From DATKZH01 sp964475955 (GTDB taxonomy: Bacteria; Planctomycetota; Planctomycetia; Pirellulales; Thermoguttaceae): a stretch of 25,935 nt of DNA. The stretch is taken from positions 1-25,935 of the forward strand of contig CAYYZY010000111.1 in NCBI GenBank assembly GCA_964475955.1, written 5' to 3'. Below, in pieces: positions 1 to 7,814 of the stretch; position 1 is the stretch's first letter, and every line of letters begins with the position of its first letter. Below the pieces are notes generated by a model. It had not been told where the DNA came from and ran no database searches. It saw only the letters and a list, made by a program, of their open reading frames with translations. A program made the position numbers and the translations under genes.

Positions 1-1
1 G

Positions 2-17
2 CAAATCAGGAGTTACG
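2..17 (+). repeat. Short direct repeat, copy 1
   Basis: CAAATCAGGAGTTACG here and CAAATCAGGACTTACG at 3549-3564 differ at one base. The two copies flank the helicase gene and its downstream spacer. Here the repeat runs into a small hairpin (CGAGA, loop of 5, TCTCG at 16-30). It could be a remnant of a mobile element end, but no transposase is visible, and a 16-base match may be a chance or family-level repeat. Confidence 0.4.
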
Positions 18-369
18 AGATCGCTTCTCGCTAACTTGTAAACTCGGGCTAGGACTCGGCGGGCTCGCATGGGCGGCGAGGGGGCCGATTCAAGGCGCGT
101 TTTCGGGGCGATTCCGTCGCAGGGACGAAAGACTCCCCCCGACGAAGCGATGCGTCGCCGCCGGCGTAACGCAGCTTCGCGCAATGGGTTCCCCAAACAA
201 GGCTTAGGAACCAGGGTGGTGCCACAGCTTCGGACCCCGTCGCCAGCCGATGTTCCTTCTCCGTCTCGCGGGCATGCGGGCTCGGCCGGGAACGGATCGC
301 CCGAACGAGGGGTGGTGCGGCCGAACCGTCGTTCCACACGCCCCTTGGCGATTTCGCCGTCCTCGGGTA

Positions 370-387
370 CCCTGGACCCATCCAGGG
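370..387 (+). promoter_or_regulatory. Hairpin just upstream of the helicase ribosome binding site
   Basis: CCCTGGA, a loop of four bases (CCCA) and TCCAGGG form a perfect 7-bp stem in the untranslated leader. It ends 6 bases before the purine-rich ribosome binding site at 394-404. A stem this close to the site could tune translation or mRNA stability. That role is inference; the pairing itself is seen directly. Confidence 0.5.
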
Positions 388-393
388 ATCGGC

Positions 394-404
394 AGGAAAG
401 GAGG
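394..404 (+). promoter_or_regulatory. Strong ribosome binding site fixing the helicase start
   Basis: AGGAAAGGAGG lies 6 bases before the ATG at 411. The reading frame is open further upstream to base 69, but nothing there has a comparable site, so this sequence decides the start. Confidence 0.8.
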
Positions 405-410
405 ACCACC

Positions 411-2954
411 ATGTCGCGCACGGAAACGGGGGCGACGCGGGCACGGAAGCGTGCTCCCGCGTCGAAGGGCGGAAGGAAACGGGCCGGGCGAAAGAAGGCG
501 GCCGCCGGCTCGGGCGCAGAGCAGAAGCGGAAGAAGAAGCTCTCGCGCGTCCGCAAGCCCGACGAAATGTCGCTCGAAGACTGGCAGGTCGCCCTGCGGC
601 GCGAGTTCGGCCGGGAACAGGACTTCCTGCTCAAAAACGTCGGCGACGAGCCGCTCTTCTCGGAATTCGAGGTCACCAACCCCGAGAGCGGCCGCACCTA
701 CCGCGTGGCCATCCGCGGCGCCGCCCTGGGCGAGAACTTCTGCTCCTGCCCCGACTTCGCCGTCAACACGCTCGGCACCTGCAAGCACATCGAGTTCACG
801 CTGGCCCGGCTGGGACGCACCCGCAAGGCCCAAATGGCCCTGGCCGCCGGCTTCCGGCCGCCGTTCTCGGAGGTCTGCCTGCACTACGGCGCCCAACGCA
901 CGGTCGTGTTCCGTCCCGGCACGGAGTGCCCGCCAGAACTGGCAAAGTACGCTCGGCGCTATTTCGACCACCAGGGCCGGCTCAAGCCCGACGGCTTCGG
1001 CCGGTTCCACACGTTCCTGCGGCGCGCGCAGTCGGGCAGGCACGAGGTCCGCTGCTACGACGACGCGCTGGAGTTCATCGCCCAGGTCCGCGACCAAGCC
1101 ACGCTCGCCCACGACGTCGACAAGGCCTTCCCCAGCGGCCCCCGCAGCGCCGCCTTCCGCAAACTGCTCAAAACCCGTCTCTACCCCTACCAGCGCCGCG
1201 GCGCGCTGTTCGCCGCCCGAACCGGACGCTGCCTCATCGCCGACGACATGGGCCTCGGCAAGACCATCCAGGCGATCGCCGCCGCCGAGATCCTCGCCCA
1301 AGTGCGCGGCCTGGAACGCGTGCTGGTCATCTCGCCCACCTCGCTCAAGCACCAGTGGAAGCGCGAGGTGGAGAAGTTCGCCGACCGCGAGGCGCTGGTC
1401 GTCGAGGGGCTCGCCTCGCGCCGGGCGGAACTCTACGGGGCCGACGCCTTCTACAAGCTGACCAACTACGACGTCGTCGCCCGCGACCTCGACCACATCC
1501 GCCGCTGGCGCCCCGAGCTGATCATCCTCGACGAGGCCCAGCGCATCAAGAATTGGAAGACGCGCACCGCCCAGAGCGTCAAGCGCCTGGAGTCGGAGTA
1601 CGCGTTCGTGCTCACCGGCACGCCGCTCGAAAACCGGCTGGAGGAGCTGCACTCGATCGTCGAGTTCGTCGACCGCTTCCGGCTGGGGCCCATGTTCCGG
1701 TTCCTCTCCGAGCATCAGCACGTCGACCAGAGCGGCCGCGTGGTCGGCTACCACAACCTGTCGGCCATATCCCGCACGCTCGAGCCGCTCCTGGTGCGGC
1801 GCACCAAGCAGGAGGTGCTGCCGGAGCTTCCCGAACGCATGGAGAAGCGGCTCTTCGTGCCCATGACCCGAGAGCAGATGCAGCACCACGAGGACAACCG
1901 CGAAGTCGTCGCGCGGATCGCGGCCAAGTGGCGCCGCTACCACTTCCTCTCCGAGGCCGACCAGCGGCGCCTGATGAGCGCGCTGCAGAACATGCGCATG
2001 TCGTGCAACAGCACGTACCTGTTGGACAAGACGACCGACCACGGCTTCAAGGCCGACGAAATGATCGACCTCCTCGGCGACATGCTCGAGGAGCCCGACG
2101 CCAAGGTCGTCGTCTTCAGCCAGTGGGTCCGCATGCAGGAACTGGTGGCCCGGCGCCTGGAGAAACGCAAGTGGGACCACGTGATGTTCCACGGCAGCGT
2201 GCCGGGCACGAAACGCAAGGGGCTGGTCCAGCGCTTCCGCGAAGACCCCAAGTGCCGGCTGTTCCTCTCGACCGACGCGGGCGGGGTGGGCCTCAACCTC
2301 CAGCACGCCAGCGCCGTGGTCAACCTCGACCAGCCCTGGAACCCGGCCGTGCTCGAGCAGCGGATCGGCCGCGTCCACCGCCTGGGCCAGCACCGCCCGG
2401 TCCGCGTGCTCCACCTCATCGCCCAGGGGACGATCGAGGAGGGGATGCTCGGCCTGCTGGGGTTCAAGACGGCCATGTTCTCCGGCGTGTTGGACGGCGG
2501 CAAAGATGAGGTCTTCCTCGGCGGCTCGCGCCTGAAGCGGTTCATGGACTCCGTCGAAACGGCGACCGGCTCCATTCCCGCGTCGATGCCGGCCGAGCCC
2601 CAGCCGCGATCCGACGGCAACGGCGCCGAGCCCGGCCTGCCCGCCGCGCCCCCGACCGAGCGGCAACCCGAGCCGACCGCCCCCCGGCCGGCGGCGGCCT
2701 CCCAGGAGGAGATCTGGTCCGAGGTGGTCACCGCGGGCGTCGGCCTTCTCGACAAGCTCACGCAGGCGCTCTCGAACACGGGCGGCGGCGCCGAGCCCGG
2801 CCAATCCGGTCAACCCGGCCGGCCCAGCCTTCCCAGCGCGGCGATCACCCGCGACGAACAGACCGGCCAATCGTACGTCAAACTGCCGCTACCGGAACCG
2901 GAAACGATGCAAAAACTCCTCGACCTGGTCTCCGCGTTCACGAAAGGCCGGTAG
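411..2954 (+). CDS. SNF2-family DNA helicase/ATPase with SWIM zinc finger
   Basis: An 847-residue ATP-dependent DNA translocase of the SNF2/RapA-like superfamily 2, presumably acting on nucleoid DNA or on protein-DNA complexes. Seen in order: a very basic Lys/Arg/Ala-rich tail (about 1-55); a SWIM zinc finger with C111-x-C113 and C124-x-H126; helicase motif I GLGKT at 281-285 after DD at 278-279; motif II DEAQ at 374-377; motif III LTGTPLENR near 402; and the C-terminal RecA lobe ending in IGRVHRLGQ at 652-660. A Pro/Ala-rich linker (about 720-800) and a short terminal helix follow. All core motifs are intact. The start at 411 was chosen for its ribosome binding site; the open frame back to 69 lacks domain content. 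The gene stands alone, with a spacer of about 1.2 kb downstream. The function class is firm; the substrate is unknown. Confidence 0.95.
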   Translation: MSRTETGATRARKRAPASKGGRKRAGRKKAAAGSGAEQKRKKKLSRVRKPDEMSLEDWQVALRREFGREQDFLLKNVGDEPLFSEFEVTNPESGRTYRVAIRGAALGENFCSCPDFAVNTLGTCKHIEFTLARLGRTRKAQMALAAGFRPPFSEVCLHYGAQRTVVFRPGTECPPELAKYARRYFDHQGRLKPDGFGRFHTFLRRAQSGRHEVRCYDDALEFIAQVRDQATLAHDVDKAFPSGPRSAAFRKLLKTRLYPYQRRGALFAARTGRCLIADDMGLGKTIQAIAAAEILAQVRGLERVLVISPTSLKHQWKREVEKFADREALVVEGLASRRAELYGADAFYKLTNYDVVARDLDHIRRWRPELIILDEAQRIKNWKTRTAQSVKRLESEYAFVLTGTPLENRLEELHSIVEFVDRFRLGPMFRFLSEHQHVDQSGRVVGYHNLSAISRTLEPLLVRRTKQEVLPELPERMEKRLFVPMTREQMQHHEDNREVVARIAAKWRRYHFLSEADQRRLMSALQNMRMSCNSTYLLDKTTDHGFKADEMIDLLGDMLEEPDAKVVVFSQWVRMQELVARRLEKRKWDHVMFHGSVPGTKRKGLVQRFREDPKCRLFLSTDAGGVGLNLQHASAVVNLDQPWNPAVLEQRIGRVHRLGQHRPVRVLHLIAQGTIEEGMLGLLGFKTAMFSGVLDGGKDEVFLGGSRLKRFMDSVETATGSIPASMPAEPQPRSDGNGAEPGLPAAPPTERQPEPTAPRPAAASQEEIWSEVVTAGVGLLDKLTQALSNTGGGAEPGQSGQPGRPSLPSAAITRDEQTGQSYVKLPLPEPETMQKLLDLVSAFTKGR

Positions 2955-3177
2955 GCCCGATTCCGCGGAACGCGGGCTTCCGTAGCGGGCATGGGCTGCG
3001 TGGGCTGCCAAAACGCTCTCAAAGCACGGTCGTACCTCGGCGGAAAGCGTAGCCGGTTTCTGTTCCCATTTCCTCGTTCCCAGGCTCCGCCTCGCCGCGA
3101 CCAAGCCTGTGCGAGTCCGCCGAGCCGGCGCACCGCACGCGGGTTGAGCGGCAAGAGACACCGGTCCACAGATCGCC

Positions 3178-3224
3178 GTGGGGCACGTTTCCAACGTGCC
3201 CGGCACGATGCAGTCGTGCCCCAC
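3178..3224. repeat. REP-like palindromic element, copy A
   Basis: The ends GTGGGGCACG (3178-3187) and CGTGCCCCAC (3215-3224) are perfect reverse complements. Inside are two alternative hairpins: GGGCACGTT/AACGTGCCC with a 3-base loop (3181-3201), and GGCACGA/TCGTGCC with a 5-base loop (3202-3220). The core GGCACGTTTCCAACGTGCCC recurs in both arms of the element at 8339-8387, which shows that it is a dispersed repeat. Confidence 0.85.
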
Positions 3225-3534
3225 GAACTCTCTATCCCTTTTTCGCCGCCGCATCCCCATCCGTAGGGCGCCCGCACCGGACGCTTCGCCGCGCCGCCAT
3301 CGCCCGAGGCGCCCGAATCGCCAAAAAAGTTGCACGGCCCCGCGCCGCCGCAAATTCGTCTTGCGGCTCGGCGCAAACCGGTTATGCTGCAAGAGTTAAC
3401 CCCCGCGAGACCCGGCCAAAACGGCGAAAATCGTGTCGAACAATTATTCCCATGGCTCGCCCTAACCCGTTTACCTGCAACAGGTTAGAGCACGGATCGT
3501 TTTTTCGACAGCGTTTCTTCAAAAACTCGGTTTC

Positions 3535-3565
3535 GCGTAAGCCCCTTCCAAATCAGGACTTACGC
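3535..3565. repeat. Inverted repeat containing direct repeat copy 2
   Basis: GCGTAAG (3535-3541) and CTTACGC (3559-3565) form a perfect 7-bp inverted repeat with a 17-base loop. The loop and right arm contain the second copy of the CAAATCAGGA-type repeat (3549-3564), which also occurs at bases 2-17. An inverted end next to a shared sequence fits a remnant of a mobile element terminus, but this is only a possibility. Confidence 0.45.
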
Positions 3566-4036
3566 TTCCGAATCCACCCGTCAGAGGGGAGGATTTGCGG
3601 GACCTACCGTGGGGCCACGTGGCCGCTGGCGGTGCGCCACTCCCACACAAACCACACCTCTCTTCCCCCACAACCCGACGTCTTTCCCCCTCGAACCCCA
3701 CGTCTTATCCACCCACGGTAACTGACGGGCACGATGCCACCCGTCGGCGGCAAAACCGCCCCCGCCCCGCAACGTGACCCCGCCCAAAAAAGGAAAAGCG
3801 GCCAGGAGTATATATTGGGACAAATAGGCAGCTCGGGTTGCCTTGCCGTCCTGCGTGGTCGACCTCGCGGTCCGCCCCAGCCACGGAGTGCATGGACCAA
3901 CAAGTGCTCGTGCAAACGGCCCCCCAACAAACCGCCGGAAGTCAAAGCCACGGGCCGTGCTCCCTTTCCCGCTCATGCCCGCGCGGACCACCCAACCCAC
4001 GCCCCCCATCGCCCCGATCCACGCAGCGGCCGCGCA

Positions 4037-4056
4037 CCCCGGCGTAACCGCCGGGG
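4037..4056. repeat. GC-rich perfect hairpin upstream of the toxin-antitoxin module
   Basis: CCCCGGCG (4037-4044), loop TAAC, then CGCCGGGG (4049-4056): an 8-bp perfect stem about 80 bases before the predicted promoter. It has no T-run, so it is not a classical terminator. It could be a dispersed intergenic palindrome or a protein-binding site. Confidence 0.55.
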
Positions 4057-4137
4057 CTAGGACCGCGTCGCGGGACGCGCCCGGTGAACCGGGCGGCGGG
4101 GTCGGCCGGGTGCGGGGCGCGTCGGCGGGATGGAGCT

Positions 4138-4166
4138 TTGGCACCGTGGCGTGCGGCGGGTATACT
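4138..4166 (+). promoter_or_regulatory. Sigma70-type promoter of the toxin-antitoxin module
   Basis: TTGGCA (4138-4143), exactly 17 bases, then TATACT (4161-4166). Each hexamer matches the bacterial consensus at five of six positions with optimal spacing. A start point near 4173 would give a leader of about 47 bases before the ATG at 4220. This is the best promoter match I found in the window. Confidence 0.7.
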
Positions 4167-4219
4167 TACAGGTGGTGGTAACCGCGATCACGAACCAGGG
4201 CCCACGAGGGTTCTTGCCC

Positions 4220-4444
4220 ATGACCGATTCGACTTTGCCCCCGGAGATCCGGAACTTGCCCGTCGCGGAGCGCGTGGCGCTGGTTGAGCGGATCTGGGAC
4301 AGCATCGCGCAGGACGAGGCGGATTTCGAGCTTACGCCCGCCCAGAAGGCCGAGTTGGACCGCCGGCTGGCGCAACGTGACGCGTCGCGCTCCCGCGGCT
4401 CGGCTTGGGCCGACGCGAAGCGGAGGATCGTCGAGGGATCATGA
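4220..4444 (+). CDS. Antitoxin-like addiction module protein (TIGR02574-like)
   Basis: A 74-residue protein resembling the putative addiction-module component family that accompanies ParE/RelE toxins. Visible family features are the N-terminal pattern LPxxERxALxExIWDSI, then an acidic stretch, then LTPAQKAELDRRL, and a basic tail with WADAKRRI. These proteins usually bind and neutralise the toxin and may repress their own promoter. The start at 4220 was chosen because homology begins there and GAGGG lies 9 bases upstream; the frame is open back to 4130 but would run through the promoter. The stop overlaps the toxin start in ATGA. The family match is from memory of the motif and was not searched. 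Confidence 0.85.
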   Translation: MTDSTLPPEIRNLPVAERVALVERIWDSIAQDEADFELTPAQKAELDRRLAQRDASRSRGSAWADAKRRIVEGS

Positions 4445-4752
4445 AGTACCGGCTCGCAATCCAGCCCGAAGCGGAAGCGGACCTGGATGAAGCCTACCGC
4501 TGGTACGAGAAGCATCAAGCCGGCCTCGGCGGCGAGTTCCTGGCGTGTGTCGAGGCGACGTTCGATCGCATCCGCGAGAGGCCGGAACTGCACGGCGTCG
4601 TCTACAGGACGGTACGGCAGACACTGGTCACGCGTTTTCCTTACGTCGCCTGCTACGTGCTCGATGAGGATTGTGTCGACGTATTGGCCGTCTTTCATGG
4701 CCATCGGGATCCGACGGCGTGGCAGTCGCGGCTCGACCCGCCCGGTGCGTAG
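4441..4752 (+). CDS. ParE/RelE-family toxin
   Basis: A 103-residue protein of the ParE/RelE superfamily. Seen: MKYRLAIQPEAEADLDEAYRWYE at the start (the typical helix after the first strand, in which A-x2-D(L/I)-x2-A-x2-(W/Y)Y is conserved), a central region PELHGVVYRTVRQTLV, the strand FPYVACYVLDED, and a C-terminal VLAVFHGHRDPTAW, matching the usual VxxxxHxxRdpxxW ending. Family members are mRNA interferases or gyrase poisons; the sequence alone does not settle which. Translation is coupled to the antitoxin by the ATGA overlap. Only 11 bases separate the stop from the convergent beta-helix gene stop, and no terminator is visible between them. Confidence 0.9.
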   Translation: MKYRLAIQPEAEADLDEAYRWYEKHQAGLGGEFLACVEATFDRIRERPELHGVVYRTVRQTLVTRFPYVACYVLDEDCVDVLAVFHGHRDPTAWQSRLDPPGA

Positions 4753-4763
4753 CGCGGTCAAGA

Positions 4764-7700
4764 TCACTCGCTCGCCCTCCCCCGCACCTCCACGTTGTCG
4801 ACGTAAAACACGGCCTCCTCCCTCGCCTTGGCCACCAGGCCGATCCAGTCCAGCCGGGTGAAGGCCTCCTGGCAGGCAAGGTTCTCGAAGACTTGGGGTG
4901 AACGGGCGCCGGGGATCTGGACCGACAGGGTGAAACGGCCGGTCGACGCGTCGCCGATCGGGCAGCGCACTTCGAAGCGGACCCACTGGCCGACCGGGAT
5001 GCGCAGAAGCGGCTTGCCCTCGTAAACCACGGCGCCGCCCGGCTCGATCGCCACGACGGGGCCCTGCCGGTAGCCGCCCTCGTAGTGGCGCCACTGGTAG
5101 GAGAGCGACGCCGAGGCGTCCACCCGCACGTCGAACCGGCCGATCATTTCGCCCTCGGTGTACCGGCGCCGCCAGTAGACGTGCGGCGTCCACGACTGCG
5201 CCTGGCCCGGGCCGTCGACGAACTTCAGGCTCTGCCGGCCGTCGGCCGCCTGCTGGTCGGTCACCCGGGCGGTGTACTGCGTGCGCTTCGCGTCCTCCTG
5301 GGTCGTGGTGCCGGGCGTTTCCGCGCCGGGCGAGACCGACTCGAAGTCCTGGAGGATCGGCGCCGGCGGGGCGGCGAACACCCCCACGGCGCCCACCAGG
5401 TCGGTCGCGCCCCCGGCGAACGCCTTGGCGCGCACGGTGGCCGGCTCCTGGAGGAGGAACGGGCCGTCGTAGCGCGTCGACCGCCCGTCGGGCTCGGTGC
5501 CGTCGAGCGTGTAGCGGATCGTGGCGCCGGGCGGGTCGCAGGTGACGGTGACGCGGATCGGCTCGCGGAGCGTCTGGTCGGCCGGCGCGATGCGCGTGGT
5601 GATCCGCCGGCCCACGAACCGCTCGCGGTAGGGCGGCTGGAGCCCCGCCCGGGAGACGTCGAGCGGCTCGATGCCCAGCTTTTCGGCGGGCGAGCCGGGC
5701 CGGAAGCGGAAGTGGCCGCCGTCGACGTCGACAAACCGCGGGTCGGCCGCCAGGCTGTGCTCCTCGATGCCGAACGCCCGTTCCGTGGCGAGGTGCTCGG
5801 CGGCCCAGTCGGGGTCTTCGGTGCAGTAGTAGAGGTTGAAGTCGGCGTCGGTATCGCGCAGGCGCGGAGGCCGGCCGCCCCGCCGCGAACGTCCCTCATG
5901 GTACAGCACTTGGCCCTTCCTCCGCGAATAGAGCACGTTGCGCCGGATCGTCGAGCCCTCGATCGAGCCGTAGGGGAAGACGATGTAGCCGCGGTGTCGA
6001 TGGGTCGGGCGGAGGTCGGCGACCACGTTGTTGACGATGTCGTTGTCGCCCTTGCTGATGAACCCCTCGCCGTGCCCGCCGGTGCGGCAGCAGACGTTCC
6101 CCTCCATGTGCGTGCCGTGCTGGTCGTCGTCGCAGCGGATCACCGCGTTCATGTATCGGCCCAGGCAATCGTGGCAGTAGTTGTATTTCACCTGGTTGCC
6201 CCGGCCGGTGCCCGAGATGTAGATGCAGTTGCCGTCGCCCAGGGTCTCCATGGCGTGGTGGATCTCGTTGTACTCGATGCGGTTCTCCCGGGCGTGCAGA
6301 TACGGCTCGCGCTCGGCCCACGACCAGCGGAGGTATTCCTTGGGCGTCTCGTTCCAGCGGATGGTACGCGAGCACTCGCCGGGGCCGGGCGGCGTGCGGC
6401 TGATCCGGCCCGTGGCGAGGATGGCCGTGTAGGGCACGTGGTGGACGTGGTTGTGGGCGATGCGGTTCTCGCCGCTCTGCCAGGCGAAGATCGCGCCCGA
6501 GCCCCAGTAGTGCCGCCCCACGTGGTGAATGTAGTTGTTGACGACCTCGTTTTGCCGGTTGACGTCTTTCGTGCCCGGCCCGTAGCCGGCCAGCAGGACG
6601 CCCACCCCGCCCACGCGACGGACGTGGTTTCCCGCCACGCGGTTTTCGCGGCAGTGGAGGTCGAGGCGGATCGCGGTGTGCCCCGAGTTGACCAGCTCGC
6701 AGTCCTCGATCGCGCACCGCTCGGCCCCGCGCAGGCGCACCAGGGCGGTCGGCTTGTCGAAACGTTCCCAGTCGTGCTGCAAACCCCAGCCGGTCCGGCC
6801 GTGCCAGGGAAAGCGGTCGCCGTGGGTGAAGGTGAGCCCCCGGAAGACGAGCCCCTCGACCGGCGTGTCCTTGGGGCCTTCGTAGTCGATTCGCCCTTCC
6901 ACGCGGACCAGTTCCGTGAGCGTCGGCGCGACGAGGCCCTCGCCGGGCCGGTCGCCTTCGGGCCACAGGTAGAGGCGGCCCGCCGAGGTGTCCAAGACCC
7001 ACTCGCCCGGCCGGTCGAGGAGTTCCAGGGCGTTTTCGATCCAGGCGTTGCTGCGATCGGTCATGCCGTTTCGGCCGAGGGGGTAGGTGCCGGGGACGGC
7101 CGTCGTCAACGTGCAAGCGGACTCGTCGATCGCGGCAACCGGCAGGACGTTCATGATCCAAAACCGGGACGGCACGATGACCAGCTCCACGTCCTCCAGG
7201 TTGGCGTAGGGCCGCACCGCGCCGGGCGGGAACCGCAGCGACCGGTAGCCCTCATCCCCCGGCGGCGCGCTACCCACCGGCGAGAACCCCGGTCCCCGGG
7301 CGCGCGGCAGCTCGCGGTCGCCGTCGTAGAGCGTGAAGAACCGGCCCAGCGCCGAAACATCGGCCACCCAAACCTTGCCCCGGGCCGCCTGGGGCAGCTC
7401 GGCCGGCGGATCGGAGAGCCGCTTCCAACCGTCGATGGGCGCCCCCGAGCTGAACACAGGCGACTCGCCCGGGTAGGCCGCGTAAGTGATCGTGTGGCCC
7501 TCGGGCGCCGAGTCTTCCAGGGAGAAGACGACCGTCTCGTTGAGCCGGTACGTCCCTCCGCGCAGCAGCACGGTGACGTCGCGCTTCGCGTCGCCCAGGC
7601 CGCGCGCGGCGTCGCGGGCCGCCGCGAGGGTGGCCAACGGGCCGTCGGAGCGCGCGGCGTTCGGCTCGGCAAGCCGGCCCGACCAAGCGTCGTTCCCGTC

Positions 7701-7814
7701 CGGCGCCACGTAGAAGTCGGCCGCCTCGTGGGCGCCGAGGCAGGCGGAGCCCACGAGAAACAGGATCACGGCGGGTGCAATGCGCATGGGTAGGCCGCTG
7801 AGCGTGTGGAGCAT
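4764..7814 (-). CDS. Secreted right-handed parallel beta-helix protein with chitobiase-type C-terminal domain
   Basis: A 1016-residue exported protein. The N-terminus has a hydrophobic signal segment (about 10-30, ending ACLGAHEA) followed by DFYVAPDGNDAWSG, the entry typical of pectate-lyase-like beta-helix proteins. Repeated short units rich in N, G, I and V, such as NxIxHNHVHH, ENRIEYNEIHHA and GNQVKYNYCHD, run from about 330 to 640 and form the coils. Residues about 745-805 (GATIRYTLDGTEP ... VRAKAFAGG) match the chitobiase/beta-hexosaminidase C-terminal domain (CHB_HEX_C). The last 190 residues resemble a concanavalin-like jelly roll (FxVRVDAS ... FYVDNVEVRG). It probably binds or cleaves polysaccharide; no catalytic residues are assigned. 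GGAG lies 7 bases before the ATG at 7814; a second ATG at 7787 lacks a site. Confidence 0.9.
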   Translation of the reverse strand: MLHTLSGLPMRIAPAVILFLVGSACLGAHEAADFYVAPDGNDAWSGRLAEPNAARSDGPLATLAAARDAARGLGDAKRDVTVLLRGGTYRLNETVVFSLEDSAPEGHTITYAAYPGESPVFSSGAPIDGWKRLSDPPAELPQAARGKVWVADVSALGRFFTLYDGDRELPRARGPGFSPVGSAPPGDEGYRSLRFPPGAVRPYANLEDVELVIVPSRFWIMNVLPVAAIDESACTLTTAVPGTYPLGRNGMTDRSNAWIENALELLDRPGEWVLDTSAGRLYLWPEGDRPGEGLVAPTLTELVRVEGRIDYEGPKDTPVEGLVFRGLTFTHGDRFPWHGRTGWGLQHDWERFDKPTALVRLRGAERCAIEDCELVNSGHTAIRLDLHCRENRVAGNHVRRVGGVGVLLAGYGPGTKDVNRQNEVVNNYIHHVGRHYWGSGAIFAWQSGENRIAHNHVHHVPYTAILATGRISRTPPGPGECSRTIRWNETPKEYLRWSWAEREPYLHARENRIEYNEIHHAMETLGDGNCIYISGTGRGNQVKYNYCHDCLGRYMNAVIRCDDDQHGTHMEGNVCCRTGGHGEGFISKGDNDIVNNVVADLRPTHRHRGYIVFPYGSIEGSTIRRNVLYSRRKGQVLYHEGRSRRGGRPPRLRDTDADFNLYYCTEDPDWAAEHLATERAFGIEEHSLAADPRFVDVDGGHFRFRPGSPAEKLGIEPLDVSRAGLQPPYRERFVGRRITTRIAPADQTLREPIRVTVTCDPPGATIRYTLDGTEPDGRSTRYDGPFLLQEPATVRAKAFAGGATDLVGAVGVFAAPPAPILQDFESVSPGAETPGTTTQEDAKRTQYTARVTDQQAADGRQSLKFVDGPGQAQSWTPHVYWRRRYTEGEMIGRFDVRVDASASLSYQWRHYEGGYRQGPVVAIEPGGAVVYEGKPLLRIPVGQWVRFEVRCPIGDASTGRFTLSVQIPGARSPQVFENLACQEAFTRLDWIGLVAKAREEAVFYVDNVEVRGRASE

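Larger units (their letters stand above)
2955..4137. other. Long non-coding spacer with palindromes
   Basis: About 1.2 kb between the helicase and the toxin-antitoxin promoter. Open frames here are short or lie on both strands at once; none has a ribosome binding site or recognisable domain. It contains a REP-like palindrome (3178-3224), an inverted repeat overlapping the second CAAATCAGGA repeat (3535-3565), and a GC hairpin (4037-4056). The middle part, around 3640-3830, is poorer in G on the plus strand and has a short AT-rich patch near 3811. It may be decayed sequence, or may hold an RNA I cannot recognise. Confidence 0.6.

Noticed and set aside
204..2870. Very long minus-strand open frame antisense to the helicase
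   Set aside because: The plus strand encodes an intact SNF2 protein. The antisense product has no domain and is the usual GC-rich mirror frame. The same applies to 5085-7793, 12680-14536, 19002-22034 and 23432-25513.
3581..4144. 187-codon minus-strand open frame in the spacer
   Set aside because: Composition is erratic, it overlaps other open frames on both strands, and it has no ribosome binding site or domain.
5085..7793. Plus-strand 902-codon frame opposite the beta-helix gene
   Set aside because: The product is rich in Ala, Arg, Val and Asp with no pattern, whereas the minus strand has a signal peptide and clear domain repeats.
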